Shown here one piece after another: positions 28,694 to 39,369 of a DNA stretch of 64,000 nt. Made by a program: the position numbers and the translations under genes. Within the stretch, counting starts at the first letter, position 1. Every line of letters starts with the position of its first letter. The notes below the pieces were generated by a model. The model was given only the letters and a program-made list of their open reading frames with translations. It made no database searches and had not been told where the DNA came from. The DNA is from Neisseria mucosa (lineage in GTDB: Bacteria > Pseudomonadota > Gammaproteobacteria > Burkholderiales > Neisseriaceae): positions 62,001-126,000 of the forward strand of contig NZ_CP053939.1 in NCBI RefSeq assembly GCF_013267835.1, written 5' to 3'.

Positions 28694-31300
28694 ATGTCAC
28701 ATAAACTTGCTCCTCTTGGCCGTACCCATATTCGTCACGGCTCATCTACACCTGAAGCAAATTCCAAATCATCTTCTCCTCTAAAAGAATGGATATACAC
28801 CCACAATTGGGGGGATATGCCGTCGGTTTCTCCTGAGCTTAAGCAATTAAGCGGTAAAAATACGGTAACGAGAGAAGTAGTGCATGTGGCGGAGGCAGCA
28901 AGATTTGATAGTTCTTCATCATCTTCAGACGGCCTTGTGACCAAAATGCATGTTACACGGGCCAGCGTTGCTTCTGTAAGCAGCGTTTCCAGTAAACATA
29001 CCATTGCGCCTAAAGTGGCGAGCAAACACGTTGTTTCAAAAGAACCGGTTAATCAATCGATGGAAAAAGTCCTGGCTGAAAGGCAAAAAGTTTACGAAGA
29101 AGCCAAAGCAAAAAAAATAGCCGAGGCTGCCGCAGCCAAAGCAAAGGCTGTAGAGCGCGCAAAAGAAGCGCATAAAGCGGCAGTCGAAAAAGCGGTTGCA
29201 GAGCGTAAAGCCAAACTCGAAGCCGCACGCAAAGAAAAAGAGGCGGAAGACAGAGTTGCCGAAGAAAAAGAAACCGTTGAGATTGTCCATAAAAAGAATC
29301 TGAAGGATTCAGACGGCCATGACAAAATAGCGGGCGTTTCTTCCGGCAAAAAAGCAATCAATAGTCACGACGGACACCTCAGTTCGGGTAAAGCAAACAA
29401 AATTGACGATCATGCCGAAGGCAGGATAGGACTATCCGGAAAATACCGCGTGTATGAATCCAAAGAGTATGGCAATTACGTTCGTGTGAATGATTTTGGT
29501 GCCGATGCGCAGGGTAAAAAAGACAGCCTTCAGGCATTTAAAGCAGCTTTAGAGGCGGCACACAAAGAAAAGGCCATGGTTTTCTTGGATGGTACTTACT
29601 ATATTTCCAATCAGATTGTGATGGATAAAACCGTCTCCGGCGCGCGCGGCTTGTTTGGTTCGGGGATGGGCAAAACCAAAGTAACGTTTGATAAGGCGCA
29701 AACAGGCGAATTCAATCCGGACACCAACCATGACGATATCCGCGAATTTGCCGGTATCTTGATCGATGGGCAAAACAATAAAACCATTGCCGATTTGTCG
29801 GTTCAATATACCAACCCTGATTTTTACCGCAAAGGCTTAAGCTATTTTGGCAAGGTAAACGGTATTTTGGTCAACGATGCGGACAATACTTTAATCAGTA
29901 AAGTAGAGGTTTCCGGTGCCAACCGTGCTGGTGTGATGTTTACCTCGACCGCTTCTTTGGAAACGGAAAAAGGCCATAAGCTGACCTTTAAAGAGCGCGT
30001 GCAAAGCGGCGAAATTGATGAAAAATACGAAGCGCTGCCTTTGGGTGAGAACAACCGTATTGTCGATTCGTATCTACACCACAACCGCGTTGCCGGTGCG
30101 CTGATTGGTTTCCAACAAAACTTTATCGGCGAGGGCAACCGTTTGGATTGGAACGGCCACGAAGCGGATGGCGGGACAGGCTACGGTATGGCTGTGGCTG
30201 CCGGCAGCTACAATTACGGCATCACATACCGTAAAAACACAACCGACCACAACTACCGCAAGGGTTTGGATGTGCACGATGGCACAGGCATTGTCATTGA
30301 AAACAATGTGTTAACGGGTGACCGGCTATATGGTATTGTTGCCTACAACCGCCAGTTTTCTATGGATAAAGTCAAAATTACCGGCAATACCATTATCCAA
30401 GACCCAAGCTTCCGTTTGAATGTTGATGATGACTTGGGTAAGTACTACCACATGTATTCAGGGATTCAGGTACAAACCAATACCCAATACAGAGATTTGC
30501 ACTCGGCTGACAAAGGCTATTTCGATATTAGCGATAATGTCATTAAAAATCTGACGGTTTATCAAAACAATATTCAGACTTACGCGATTGAGTTCCGTAA
30601 CCATGAAAGCAAAATGGATTACACGCTCAATATGGCAAACAACAAGATCAGTGGTGAATCCACCAAATATCTGATTGCCGTCATCAACGATACCTACGAC
30701 CGTGTTTTATCTAAAAACGGCATGGGCAGCGGTACCATTACCATCAGCGGCAATGATGCCGATATCGGCAAGATTATGAAAGGCGCGGTACCGGTTTATG
30801 TGGAAGAACACCATGGCAATGTCGCTATGCATGGTGCGGTGACAATTCACAACAACAAAATTTCCGTGCGTGAAGAATCTGCCGGCTATGTCGAATTTGC
30901 TTATTTGAAAAGTAATGCCAAAGAGTACAACATCACCAATAATACATTGAAACTTGGCGGTGATTTGAATGATGCTTTGATAGACGTACATAGTACCAAC
31001 CCTAAGGGCAAAGCATCTTTAAATGTGGCCAACAACAAAATCCTGACGGACATTAAAGGCAAGTTGTATGATTCATGGCTGCGCTTTGAAAATGACATCA
31101 ACACGTATTCTGAAGGCAATAGCCATAATGGCGCGGCACTGAAAAAAGTGAATACGACCGGCAGTAAAGTGACATTGAGCGATGTTCTTTCGGAAGCCAA
31201 CCATATTGTCGAAACGACTAAAGAGACTGTGTATCACCATACTCAGAACGTGTATACATCAGGAGTGGAAGAACATCATACAACGACAGGGATTTTGTAA
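28694..31300 (+). CDS. Large right-handed beta-helix protein (pectate-lyase/epimerase-like), function unknown
   Basis: The protein has 868 residues from the ATG at 28694 (AAGG 13 bases upstream; the frame opens 84 codons earlier but that part looks non-coding). Residues 1-115 are polar and Ser-rich. Residues about 120-200 are an Ala/Lys/Glu coiled coil. From about residue 255, VRVNDFGADAQGKKDSLQAF opens a pectate-lyase-3-type beta-helix with many N-N-x-I turns (ENNVLTGDRLYGIVAYN, ANNKI). The C-terminus is His/Thr-rich. No signal peptide or lipobox is visible, which is odd for a polysaccharide-acting fold. Uptake-like sequences occur near 28923 and 29311. It is a single gene. Confidence 0.75.
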   Translation: MSHKLAPLGRTHIRHGSSTPEANSKSSSPLKEWIYTHNWGDMPSVSPELKQLSGKNTVTREVVHVAEAARFDSSSSSSDGLVTKMHVTRASVASVSSVSSKHTIAPKVASKHVVSKEPVNQSMEKVLAERQKVYEEAKAKKIAEAAAAKAKAVERAKEAHKAAVEKAVAERKAKLEAARKEKEAEDRVAEEKETVEIVHKKNLKDSDGHDKIAGVSSGKKAINSHDGHLSSGKANKIDDHAEGRIGLSGKYRVYESKEYGNYVRVNDFGADAQGKKDSLQAFKAALEAAHKEKAMVFLDGTYYISNQIVMDKTVSGARGLFGSGMGKTKVTFDKAQTGEFNPDTNHDDIREFAGILIDGQNNKTIADLSVQYTNPDFYRKGLSYFGKVNGILVNDADNTLISKVEVSGANRAGVMFTSTASLETEKGHKLTFKERVQSGEIDEKYEALPLGENNRIVDSYLHHNRVAGALIGFQQNFIGEGNRLDWNGHEADGGTGYGMAVAAGSYNYGITYRKNTTDHNYRKGLDVHDGTGIVIENNVLTGDRLYGIVAYNRQFSMDKVKITGNTIIQDPSFRLNVDDDLGKYYHMYSGIQVQTNTQYRDLHSADKGYFDISDNVIKNLTVYQNNIQTYAIEFRNHESKMDYTLNMANNKISGESTKYLIAVINDTYDRVLSKNGMGSGTITISGNDADIGKIMKGAVPVYVEEHHGNVAMHGAVTIHNNKISVREESAGYVEFAYLKSNAKEYNITNNTLKLGGDLNDALIDVHSTNPKGKASLNVANNKILTDIKGKLYDSWLRFENDINTYSEGNSHNGAALKKVNTTGSKVTLSDVLSEANHIVETTKETVYHHTQNVYTSGVEEHHTTTGIL

Positions 31301-31348
31301 GCTGTTGAAGCCGTAATCTTTATGGTTTAAATATTGATAAATAAAAAA

Positions 31349-31380
31349 AGGCCGTCTGAAAATTTTCAGACGGCCTTTTC
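31349..31380. terminator. Bidirectional DUS-pair terminator, beta-helix gene and metE
   Basis: AGGCCGTCTGAA (31349-31360) and its inverse (31365-31376) with a long A-run before and TTTTC after, between converging genes. Confidence 0.85.
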
Positions 31381-31392
31381 ATCTAACTCACA

Positions 31393-33669
31393 TTATTTAG
31401 CCAGTTCGGCACGCAGTTTGTGGGTTACGTTCATCATCACTTGGAGTTGTTCCAGAGTTTCTTTCCAGCCACGGGTTTTCAGACCGCAGTCCGGGTTCAC
31501 CCACAGACGTTCAACCGGTACAACCTCGATGGCTTTACGCAACAGGTGCTCAACTTCAGCTTCAGTCGGTACGCGTGGGCTGTGGATGTCGTAAACACCC
31601 GGGCCGATGTCGTTCGGGTATTTGAATTCACCGAACGCGGTCAAGAGTTCCATGTCGGAACGTGAAGTCTCAATGGTAATCACGTCAGCATCCATAGCGG
31701 CGATGGCCGGCAAGATGTCGTTGAACTCGGAGTAACACATATGAGTGTGGATTTGAGTGCTGTCTTCGCAACCGGTAGAGGACAGGCGGAAAGATTCGCC
31801 GGCCCAGTTCAGGTAAGCATCCCAATCGGCACGTTTCAAAGGCAGACCTTCACGGATGGCAGGTTCGTCAATTTGGATGACTTTGATGCCGGCTTTTTCC
31901 AGATCCAATACTTCGTCGTTCAGAGCCAATGCGATTTGTTTGCACACGGTAGAGCGAGGAATATCATTGCGGACGAAAGACCATTGCAGAATGGTTACAG
32001 GGCCGGTCAACATGCCTTTCATTGGGCGTTTGGTCAGGCTTTGCGCGTAAGTAGACCAAGCAACAGTCATGGCTTCAGGACGGCTTACGTCACCGAAGAT
32101 GATAGGTGGTTTAACGCAGCGTGAGCCGTAGCTTTGTACCCAGCCGTATTGGGTGAATGCAAAACCGCTCAACAATTCGCCGAAGTATTCAACCATGTCG
32201 TTACGCTCGGCTTCGCCGTGTACCAGTACGTCCAAGTCCAGTTTTTCTTGCTCTTCAACCACCAAGGCGATTTCTTTTTTCATCGCAGCTTCGTAATCGG
32301 CGGCAGACAGCTCGCCTTTTTTGAAGGCTGCACGTGCTTGGCGGATTTCGGTGGTTTGCGGGAAAGAACCGATGTTGGTAGTAGGCAGCAGAGGCAGGTT
32401 CAACCATGCTTGTTGCGCTTTGATACGGTCGGCAAACGGTGATTTGCGTTGGTCTGCGTTGGCAGGCAAATCGGCCAGGCGTTTGGCAACGTCTGCACGG
32501 TGGATTTCGCTGCTGTTGGCACGGGAGTCGGCGGCAGCTTGGCTGGCGGCCAGTTCTTCGGCAACAGAGTCGCGGCCTTCGTTCAATGCGGCTTTCAGAA
32601 CGCGCAATTCTTGGGTTTTTTGCAGGGTGAATGCCAACCAAGAGTACAGGTCAGGTTTGTTGGCTTTCAGTTTTTCTTCAACTGACAAGTCAAATGGAGT
32701 GTGCAGCAGGGAGCAAGAGCTGGAAATCCACAAACGGTCGCCCAGTTTGGCTTGCAGAGGCTCGACAGTTTCCAAAACTTTGTTCAGGTTGGCGCGCCAA
32801 ATATTGCGGCCGTCGATAACGCCGGCAGACAGAACTTTGTCGTAGTCGGCAAATGCGTCCAGTTGCTCAGGCGCGCGTACCAAGTCGATGTGCAGGCCGT
32901 CAACAGGCAGGGATTTCAGCAAGGCAGCGTGTTCGGCAACGGAACCGAAGTAAGTGCTCAACAGGATTTTGGCGTTTACTTTGCTCAAAGTGGCGTAAAC
33001 GTCTTTGTAGGCTTCTACCCATTCTTTAGGCAGGTCGACAGCCAAAGCAGGCTCATCGATTTGAATCCATTCGGCACCGGCTTCAACCAAAGCGTTCAGG
33101 ATTTCAACGTAAACAGGCAACAGTTTAGGCAACAGGCTCAGACGGTCGAATTCGACAGCGCCTTTTTCTTTACCTACCCACAGGAAAGTCAATGGGCCAA
33201 CGATGGTCGGTTTGGCTTTCAGACCCAAAGCTTGGGCTTCTTGCAGTTGTTGAACGTAGTGTTTGGCGTTGGCTTTGAATTCGGTATCGGCGTGGAATTC
33301 AGGCACCAAGTAGTGGTAGTTGGTGTCGAACCATTTGGTCATTTCGATAGCGAATTGGTCTTTGTTACCACGCGCCAGTTGGAAGAATTGTTCCAAAGAC
33401 AGGTTTTGGCTGTCGAAGCCGAAGCGGGCAGGGATGGCACCGGTGGCAACTTGCAGGTCGAGGATGTGGTCGTAGAAAGTGAAATCGCCTACGGCAACGT
33501 AATCAGCGTTGGCAGCAGCTTGGTGTTTCCAGTTTTTCTCGCGCAAGTCTTTAGCAACAGCCAGCAATTCTTGCTCGCTGATTTCTTTGCGCCAGTATTT
33601 TTCTTGTGCGAATTTCAATTCGCGGAAGGCACCGACGCGCGGGAAGCCTGAAAAATGCAATGTTGTCAT
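31393..33669 (-). CDS. metE: Cobalamin-independent methionine synthase
   Basis: This 758-residue zinc enzyme transfers the methyl group from methyltetrahydrofolate (triglutamate) to homocysteine. Two homologous barrels are visible. The N-terminal one starts with [18 protein letters not shown]; the C-terminal one carries the zinc ligands in [10 protein letters not shown] (about residue 640) and [11 protein letters not shown] (about residue 725). The length matches the family. The AGGAGAG ribosome-binding site is strong. metF lies 89 bases upstream on the same strand, so both are likely one transcription unit supplying methyl groups for the metK product. Confidence 0.97.
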   Translation of the reverse strand: MTTLHFSGFPRVGAFRELKFAQEKYWRKEISEQELLAVAKDLREKNWKHQAAANADYVAVGDFTFYDHILDLQVATGAIPARFGFDSQNLSLEQFFQLARGNKDQFAIEMTKWFDTNYHYLVPEFHADTEFKANAKHYVQQLQEAQALGLKAKPTIVGPLTFLWVGKEKGAVEFDRLSLLPKLLPVYVEILNALVEAGAEWIQIDEPALAVDLPKEWVEAYKDVYATLSKVNAKILLSTYFGSVAEHAALLKSLPVDGLHIDLVRAPEQLDAFADYDKVLSAGVIDGRNIWRANLNKVLETVEPLQAKLGDRLWISSSCSLLHTPFDLSVEEKLKANKPDLYSWLAFTLQKTQELRVLKAALNEGRDSVAEELAASQAAADSRANSSEIHRADVAKRLADLPANADQRKSPFADRIKAQQAWLNLPLLPTTNIGSFPQTTEIRQARAAFKKGELSAADYEAAMKKEIALVVEEQEKLDLDVLVHGEAERNDMVEYFGELLSGFAFTQYGWVQSYGSRCVKPPIIFGDVSRPEAMTVAWSTYAQSLTKRPMKGMLTGPVTILQWSFVRNDIPRSTVCKQIALALNDEVLDLEKAGIKVIQIDEPAIREGLPLKRADWDAYLNWAGESFRLSSTGCEDSTQIHTHMCYSEFNDILPAIAAMDADVITIETSRSDMELLTAFGEFKYPNDIGPGVYDIHSPRVPTEAEVEHLLRKAIEVVPVERLWVNPDCGLKTRGWKETLEQLQVMMNVTHKLRAELAK

Positions 33670-33691
33670 GTTAACTCTCCTAGTTGGAATT

Positions 33692-33712
33692 TTGAATCAG
33701 GCCGGTATGGCC
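33692..33712 (-). other. Hairpin between metF and metE
   Basis: TCAGGCC, loop of five and GGCCTGA form a 7-bp stem just upstream of the metE ribosome-binding site. No T-run follows on the minus strand, so it may affect mRNA processing more than termination. Confidence 0.4.
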
Positions 33713-33758
33713 TGAATGTTCGATATTGTAAATCAGAATGGGGAGGCCGTCTGTTTTA

Positions 33759-34664
<906 letters not shown>

Positions 34665-34683
34665 TTATTTGTTGTCAGACTGC

Positions 34684-34732
34684 ATAATAAATTTGAGGTT
34701 GGTATGAGTCAATTTCGAAATTTTCCGAAATT
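34684..34732 (-). promoter_or_regulatory. metF promoter with an overlapping palindrome
   Basis: On the minus strand TTGACT (34712-34707), 17 bases, TATTAT (34689-34684). A palindrome with arms AATTTCG and CGAAATT spans 34711-34732 and touches the -35. This is a likely operator for a LysR-type regulator such as MetR, which controls metE/metF in other bacteria; the regulator is inferred. Confidence 0.6.
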
Positions 34733-34808
34733 GTATGAATAGATTTAATAAAGACCTCAGGCCGTCTGAAAAACAGCCTGAGGTCTTGTTTGATGAAAAG
34801 GGAAAAGG

Positions 34809-35006
34809 TTATTCCGCTTCATCTATCCAGGCTTGTTGCACGGCTTCGAGAATGCGCTCGCCGCAACGCGCCGGATCATCGTCAAATTCAGGCAGAGCCA
34901 TAATCAAATCACGCAGTTGGGTAAAACGCACGGTTTTCGGGTCGATGCTGTCGCCGTGTAAATCGTAGAGTTCTTCGGCGATGCGTTGAGTATCTGTCCA
35001 TTTCAT
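34809..35006 (-). CDS. iscX: Fe-S assembly protein IscX (YfhJ)
   Basis: This 65-residue acidic protein binds IscS and iron in Fe-S cluster assembly. The sequence MKWTDTQRIAEELYDLHGD with FTQLRDLIMALPEFDDDP is typical. The ATG at 35006 follows AAGGAACACATC. iscX normally follows fdx directly; here a divergent hypothetical gene lies between them. Confidence 0.93.
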   Translation of the reverse strand: MKWTDTQRIAEELYDLHGDSIDPKTVRFTQLRDLIMALPEFDDDPARCGERILEAVQQAWIDEAE

Positions 35007-35305
35007 GATGTGTTCCTTTATTGGGTTTCGACTATTGCCAATTATTTTAATCAAGAAGAAGTCGGACTGCCAGATTGTTTTACGGAAGAAGGGCAGATAA
35101 ATGATGACGCTATTTTTTAACAAAATAGCATAGTTGCGTTAAAATACGGCAAGACACTTAAAACTCACGGCAATCTGCCGTTTTATACTTTCTATTCCGT
35201 TTTGAATGATTTGGTTTTCATGCAAAATTTACATTTCGCTATGCAACCAAATTTTTTGGAACGGCTCTTAAGACAATCCATCGCTTAAAAATAAAAGGAA
35301 AAAAG

Positions 35306-35926
35306 ATGAATAACGCACTCAACGCCAAGCTGTCCAAACTGATTTACGCGCTCGCTTCCGATGATCCGGAGTATCTGTCCAAAGCAGGCGCATTCGACCG
35401 TTTGCTGTTGTTGGTTCGCGAATTTTATCGGATGCTGGACGAAACAGAAGGTTTGAAACAGCTGGTGTTCCGTCTGTATTACGGCAAACACTATGGCTTG
35501 ATTAAACTGGATGCCGCTTCACCCAACGACGATGCAGGCGCATTGAGGTTGAAACGTTGGATGGTTTATTCGCGCATCGCAGAGCGTATCGAAAATTGCG
35601 GCAAGCATTTGTCGGTCGTGCTTGAAGATGCGGTGTTGGAAAATGGCGCGGACAAATCTCATTATATAGATGAAGCCAATGCCATCATCGCGCGTTTCGG
35701 TTTGGCAAGGGATGAGGCTGTACTTTCGGCCATCGAGGCAGAGGAGGCGTTGAAGGCAGAGGCCGAACTGCCGACAGTAAACAAATCTCAGAACGCTACT
35801 TCCCGTTATAACGGCAATCTGCATCAAATCAGAATGCAAGAGAAAATTGAAAATTACTCCGCTACGCAGAAGGTGGCCTCCATGCAAATTTCGCGTATGC
35901 GTTTTATTTTTCCTCATATCAAATAG
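35306..35926 (+). CDS. Hypothetical protein, 206 residues
   Basis: I do not recognise this protein. It is soluble, mostly helical by composition, with no signal peptide or cysteine-rich motif (its one cysteine is in IENCGKHL). It contains an Ala/Glu stretch (SAIEAEEALKAEAEL, about residues 140-154) and a basic C-terminus ending RMRFIFPHIK. AAAGGAAAA precedes the ATG. It lies on the plus strand between iscX and fdx, with about 300 bases upstream for its own promoter. A DUS-pair terminator follows. Confidence 0.7.
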   Translation: MNNALNAKLSKLIYALASDDPEYLSKAGAFDRLLLLVREFYRMLDETEGLKQLVFRLYYGKHYGLIKLDAASPNDDAGALRLKRWMVYSRIAERIENCGKHLSVVLEDAVLENGADKSHYIDEANAIIARFGLARDEAVLSAIEAEEALKAEAELPTVNKSQNATSRYNGNLHQIRMQEKIENYSATQKVASMQISRMRFIFPHIK

Positions 35927-35943
35927 TTTGCCGCATAAGCAAC

Positions 35944-35989
35944 AGGCCGTCTGAAAACCATGAATTTGTGGTTTCAGACGGCCTTTTTC
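35944..35989. terminator. Bidirectional DUS-pair terminator between the hypothetical gene and fdx
   Basis: AGGCCGTCTGAA (35944-35955) and its inverse (35973-35984) followed by TTTTT, between converging genes. Confidence 0.8.
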
Positions 35990-36002
35990 ATTAAGCCTTG
36001 TT

Positions 36003-36344
36003 TTAATGGTCTTCACGTGCATGGTTGATCGTATATTTGGGAATTTCTACGACCAAATCTTCATCGGCAACAACTGCCTGACAGCTTAAGCGTGAATCGG
36101 CTTCCAAGCCCCATGCCTGGTCAAGCAGGTCTTCTTCCAGTTCGCTCGGTTCTTCCAAGCTGTCAAAACCTTTGCGGATGATGACGTGACAGGTTGTGCA
36201 GGCGCAGGATTTTTCACAGGCGTGATCGACTTCGATATCGTGGTCGAGCAGTACGTCAAGGACGGTTTGACCTTCTGGTGCATCTTCGATAACCGCGCCT
36301 TCGGGGCATAATGTCGCGTGTGGGAGTACGGTAATTTTTGGCAT
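36003..36344 (-). CDS. fdx: ISC-type [2Fe-2S] ferredoxin
   Basis: This 113-residue electron carrier works in Fe-S cluster assembly. The four cysteine ligands are in HACEKSCACTTCHV (C-x5-C-x2-C, with an additional Cys) and RLSCQAVV (about residue 87). The C-terminus is typical of the Isc ferredoxin. On the minus strand it lies downstream of hscA but is separated from it by two unrelated genes. Confidence 0.95.
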   Translation of the reverse strand: MPKITVLPHATLCPEGAVIEDAPEGQTVLDVLLDHDIEVDHACEKSCACTTCHVIIRKGFDSLEEPSELEEDLLDQAWGLEADSRLSCQAVVADEDLVVEIPKYTINHAREDH

Positions 36345-36388
36345 TTTTATTGTCTCGGTTGTTTAAGAGTGGTTGTGGTTAAAGTAGT

Positions 36389-36428
36389 TTCAGACGGCCT
36401 TGGGTATTCAATATTCAGGCCGTCTGAA
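36389..36428. repeat. Outward-facing DUS pair, fdx side of the inserted cassette
   Basis: Inverse DUS (36389-36400) and forward DUS (36417-36428) can pair as a hairpin. It separates fdx from the pyrimidine-dimer-glycosylase-family gene. A similar outward pair lies at the other end of the two-gene cassette. Confidence 0.7.
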
Positions 36429-36436
36429 AAATGGGT

Positions 36437-36799
36437 TTATAACATGATGCCTTTACTTTTTAAATTTTCCAGGCATTCGTCCAAGTAGGCATCATCATGT
36501 TCGGCATAAATCGGCGAAGTAGCTGTTTCAGCCGCGTGCGAATGGTATGGGGCAACGGTTTTGCCGCGATATAGCGGGTCTTTCCATAAAGCATCGGGTT
36601 TGTAACCGCGCTTTTCCATCTCTTCCATAATCAACGCGTGATACAGATAGAGTTTGTAGGGAGAATGGGTAAAAACGTAATTAACCGTCGCATGCGGTCT
36701 GCCCCAGCCCGCTCCGCGTAAAGCAGCGCATTCTCGGTGTTGCCCCAAAAGCTGGGCACGGGGGAGTAGGGGGATAAGGGTTTGGTGCCAGAGTCTCAT
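36437..36799 (-). CDS. Pyrimidine dimer DNA glycosylase family protein (endonuclease V-like)
   Basis: This 120-residue protein starts MRLWHQTLIPLLPRAQLLGQHRECAALRG, quoted in part below twenty: RLWHQTLIPLLPRAQLLGQ. It matches the T4 endonuclease V (Pyr_excise/TIGR02328) pattern, in which residues after Met1 carry out glycosylase chemistry. HATVNYVFTHSPYKLYLYH and YRGKTVAPYHSH are further conserved-looking segments. Its ATG overlaps the stop of the GIY-YIG gene by four bases, so the two are translationally coupled. Whether it acts on UV dimers is not known. Confidence 0.75.
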   Translation of the reverse strand: MRLWHQTLIPLLPRAQLLGQHRECAALRGAGWGRPHATVNYVFTHSPYKLYLYHALIMEEMEKRGYKPDALWKDPLYRGKTVAPYHSHAAETATSPIYAEHDDAYLDECLENLKSKGIML

Positions 36800-37425
36800 T
36801 GTGATTCAAATAATTTTGAATATTCTGCGTAAGCTTTCTCTAAATTTTCTTTTGAGTAGGTAGTATAAATATGAAGACCTTCTTCAATTTCAGTAGTTAG
36901 CTTTGTTCCACTTTTCCCAAAGTATTCGTCTTTATAGAGACGGACTTTGGAATTTTTAGGTTTATGTGTATTTTTCGAAGAGATGAGATTTCTTAATATA
37001 GAAGGATTTTGTTGGTGCTTTTCTTTGATAAAGGAGATAAATGCACTTCTGTCTATTTCAAAAATTTTTTCTTGATGATGTTCTTCGACAGTTTTTTCAA
37101 AACCCAACTCTGCTATTTCATTTTTAGGAAATACAATTTCGCCTCTTAATGAGAGAAAAAGCCTTTTCACAAGATTTTCATCAATTGCAAAAAGCTCAGT
37201 TTCTCCTATTCGGCTTTCGCCGAAAATTTCATGAAGTAAGGTTTCTTTTTCTTTATAGTTGTCGGTTTTAATGGCTAGAATGCGCTCTAACCCAGCAACG
37301 TTTGCGTAGCCGTTGTTTTCCAAATGGCGCATTCTAATTTCAAAATTATTTTCGTCAGTAATACCAATTTTATATACACCTTTGATGACGGTTTTCATCA
37401 GATAGACAATGCCTGCTTTTTCCAT
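36796..37425 (-). CDS. GIY-YIG nuclease family protein (T5orf172/MUG113 type)
   Basis: This 209-residue protein has an N-terminal GIY-YIG-like domain: GIVYLMKT near residue 5, GVYKIGIT near residue 16, an Arg in the following helix (RMRHLE) and a LHEIF...GETELFAI segment near residues 64-80 with the expected Glu. The C-terminal half is Lys-rich and unassigned. The gene is clearly richer in A and T than hscA and fdx on each side, suggesting acquisition. It is coupled to the glycosylase-family gene. A defence or repair role is possible but unproven. Confidence 0.75.
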   Translation of the reverse strand: MEKAGIVYLMKTVIKGVYKIGITDENNFEIRMRHLENNGYANVAGLERILAIKTDNYKEKETLLHEIFGESRIGETELFAIDENLVKRLFLSLRGEIVFPKNEIAELGFEKTVEEHHQEKIFEIDRSAFISFIKEKHQQNPSILRNLISSKNTHKPKNSKVRLYKDEYFGKSGTKLTTEIEEGLHIYTTYSKENLEKAYAEYSKLFESQ

Positions 37426-37465
37426 TGTTGTCCTTTATTTTTATATTTCTGTAAGAGGATATCTT

Positions 37466-37498
37466 TTCAGACGGCCTTTTGATTCAAGGCCGTCTGAA
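37466..37498. repeat. Outward-facing DUS pair, hscA side of the inserted cassette
   Basis: Inverse DUS (37466-37477) and forward DUS (37487-37498) between the hscA stop and the GIY-YIG start. It matches the pair at 36389-36428 in arrangement. Confidence 0.7.
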
Positions 37499-37509
37499 AC
37501 CATTTGCCG

Positions 37510-39369
37510 TCAAATATTATCAACGCTTTGCCCTGTCAACGCGCGTTGGATGTTACGGTTCATGCGTTTGGCGGCGAAGTTGTCGGTGCTGTGGCTGAGT
37601 TTGGCGACGGCGGTGCGGATGTCTTCGGCTTTGCCGTCTTTCAGATAGCCTTGCAAAGCGGCAATGTCTTGTTGAATCTGTTGCAATTCTTCGGCTTCCA
37701 ATAAATCGCTGTCCAACTCAAGGGCGGCATTGACGGCGTCGGTCAGGCTTTCGGCTTCGACTACGGCTTCGGCGCGTGCGCGTGCGGCCATGTCTTCGGC
37801 GGCGTTGTTCATACTGTCTTTGAGCATTTGGGTAATGGTGCCGTCGTCCAAGCCGTAGGAAGGTTTGACTTCGATTTGCGCCTGTACGCCGGTGCTTTGT
37901 TCTTGTGCGGAAACGGACAGCAAGCCGTCGGCGTCAACTTGGAAGGTCACGCGGATACGCGCTGCGCCTGCGGCCATCGGCGGAATGCCGCGCAGGGTAA
38001 ATTTGGCCAGGCTGCGGCAGTCGGAAACGAGTTCGCGCTCGCCTTGTACGACGTGTATCGTCATGGCAGTCTGACCGTCTTTGAAAGTAGTGAAGTCCTG
38101 CGCGCGCGCGGTAGGAATGGTGGAGTTGCGCGGGATGATTTTTTCGGCAAGGCCGCCGTAGGTCTCCAGGCCGAGTGATAAAGGTGTAACGTCCAGCAGC
38201 AGCCATTCGCCGTCGGTTTTGTTACCGGCAAGGACATTTGCCTGTATGGCGGCACCGAGTGCAACCACTTCGTCTGGGTTGAGGTTGTTCAACGGAGTTT
38301 GTCCAAAGAAGGTGGCGACCGCTTGTTGAACATGCAACATGCGGGTCGAGCCGCCGACCATAATCACGCCTTTAATGTCGGCTTTGGTCACGCCTGCGTC
38401 TTTCAAAGCCTGTTTGACGGGTTCGATGGTTTTTTGTACCAAATTTTGGGTCAGATTGTGAAACTCTTGGCGGGTAATGACAGTATGGACTTTATGGCCG
38501 TCTGAAAGTGTGGTTTCGATGACGGCTTCGGTTTGGGTAGTCAGTTTTTCTTTGGCGGTACGGACAAGGGAAAGCAGAAGTTGGCTGTCTTGTTCGTTGA
38601 GTTTGGAAAGGTCGTTTTGTTCGAGTAGGTGGCAGAACAAACGATGGTCGAAGTCGTCGCCGCCCAATGCGCTGTTGCCACCGGTGGCTTTGACTTCAAA
38701 CAATCCTTTGGTCAGTTGCAATACGGATACGTCGAACGTACCGCCGCCCAAGTCGTAAACGACAAACGTGCCTTCCGAGGCGTTATCCAGTCCGTAGGCA
38801 ATCGCGGCGGCGGTCGGCTCGTTGAGGAGGCGCAATACATTCAAGCCTGCCAAGCGCGCGGCATCTTTGGTGGCTTGACGTTGGGCATCGTCAAAATAAG
38901 CGGGTACGGTAATGACGGCACCAACCAAATCGCCGCCCAATGTTTCTTCGGCGCGCAATTTAAGGGCTTTGAGGATTTCTGCCGATACTTCGATAGGCGT
39001 TTTCGCACCTTGACGGGTGTTTAATTCGACCACGCGCTCATTGGGTGTAAATTGATAGGGCAGGTATTGCGCGTCTTGTGTGAGGTCGGTAAGGGTGCGG
39101 CCGATCAGGCGTTTGGCGGAGCTGACGGTATTTAGCGGATCGGTTTTTTGTGCGGAAAGGGCGTTTTTGCCGACTTCGACTCCGCCATCCAAATAACGGA
39201 CAACCGAAGGCAGGGTGGTGCGGCCGTCTGAATCGGGCAGGCAGACTGCGCTGCCGCTGCGTACGGTGGCCACCAAGCTGTTGGTTGTGCCTAAATCAAT
39301 GCCTACGGCGAGGCGGTGTTGATGGGGGGCAGCGGACATGCCGGGTTCGGAAATCTGCAAAAGAGCCAT
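37510..39369 (-). CDS. hscA: Fe-S cluster chaperone HscA (Hsp70 family)
   Basis: This 619-residue Hsp70-type ATPase works with HscB to move clusters from IscU to acceptors. The ATPase domain has [14 protein letters not shown] (residues 24-37), [22 protein letters not shown] (about residue 152, in part), [17 protein letters not shown] and [11 protein letters not shown]. The substrate-binding domain begins near residue 390. The length is typical of HscA, shorter than DnaK. DUS-like sequences occur in the gene at about 38489 and 39222. iscU and hscB are not in the window. Confidence 0.95.
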   Translation of the reverse strand: MALLQISEPGMSAAPHQHRLAVGIDLGTTNSLVATVRSGSAVCLPDSDGRTTLPSVVRYLDGGVEVGKNALSAQKTDPLNTVSSAKRLIGRTLTDLTQDAQYLPYQFTPNERVVELNTRQGAKTPIEVSAEILKALKLRAEETLGGDLVGAVITVPAYFDDAQRQATKDAARLAGLNVLRLLNEPTAAAIAYGLDNASEGTFVVYDLGGGTFDVSVLQLTKGLFEVKATGGNSALGGDDFDHRLFCHLLEQNDLSKLNEQDSQLLLSLVRTAKEKLTTQTEAVIETTLSDGHKVHTVITRQEFHNLTQNLVQKTIEPVKQALKDAGVTKADIKGVIMVGGSTRMLHVQQAVATFFGQTPLNNLNPDEVVALGAAIQANVLAGNKTDGEWLLLDVTPLSLGLETYGGLAEKIIPRNSTIPTARAQDFTTFKDGQTAMTIHVVQGERELVSDCRSLAKFTLRGIPPMAAGAARIRVTFQVDADGLLSVSAQEQSTGVQAQIEVKPSYGLDDGTITQMLKDSMNNAAEDMAARARAEAVVEAESLTDAVNAALELDSDLLEAEELQQIQQDIAALQGYLKDGKAEDIRTAVAKLSHSTDNFAAKRMNRNIQRALTGQSVDNI

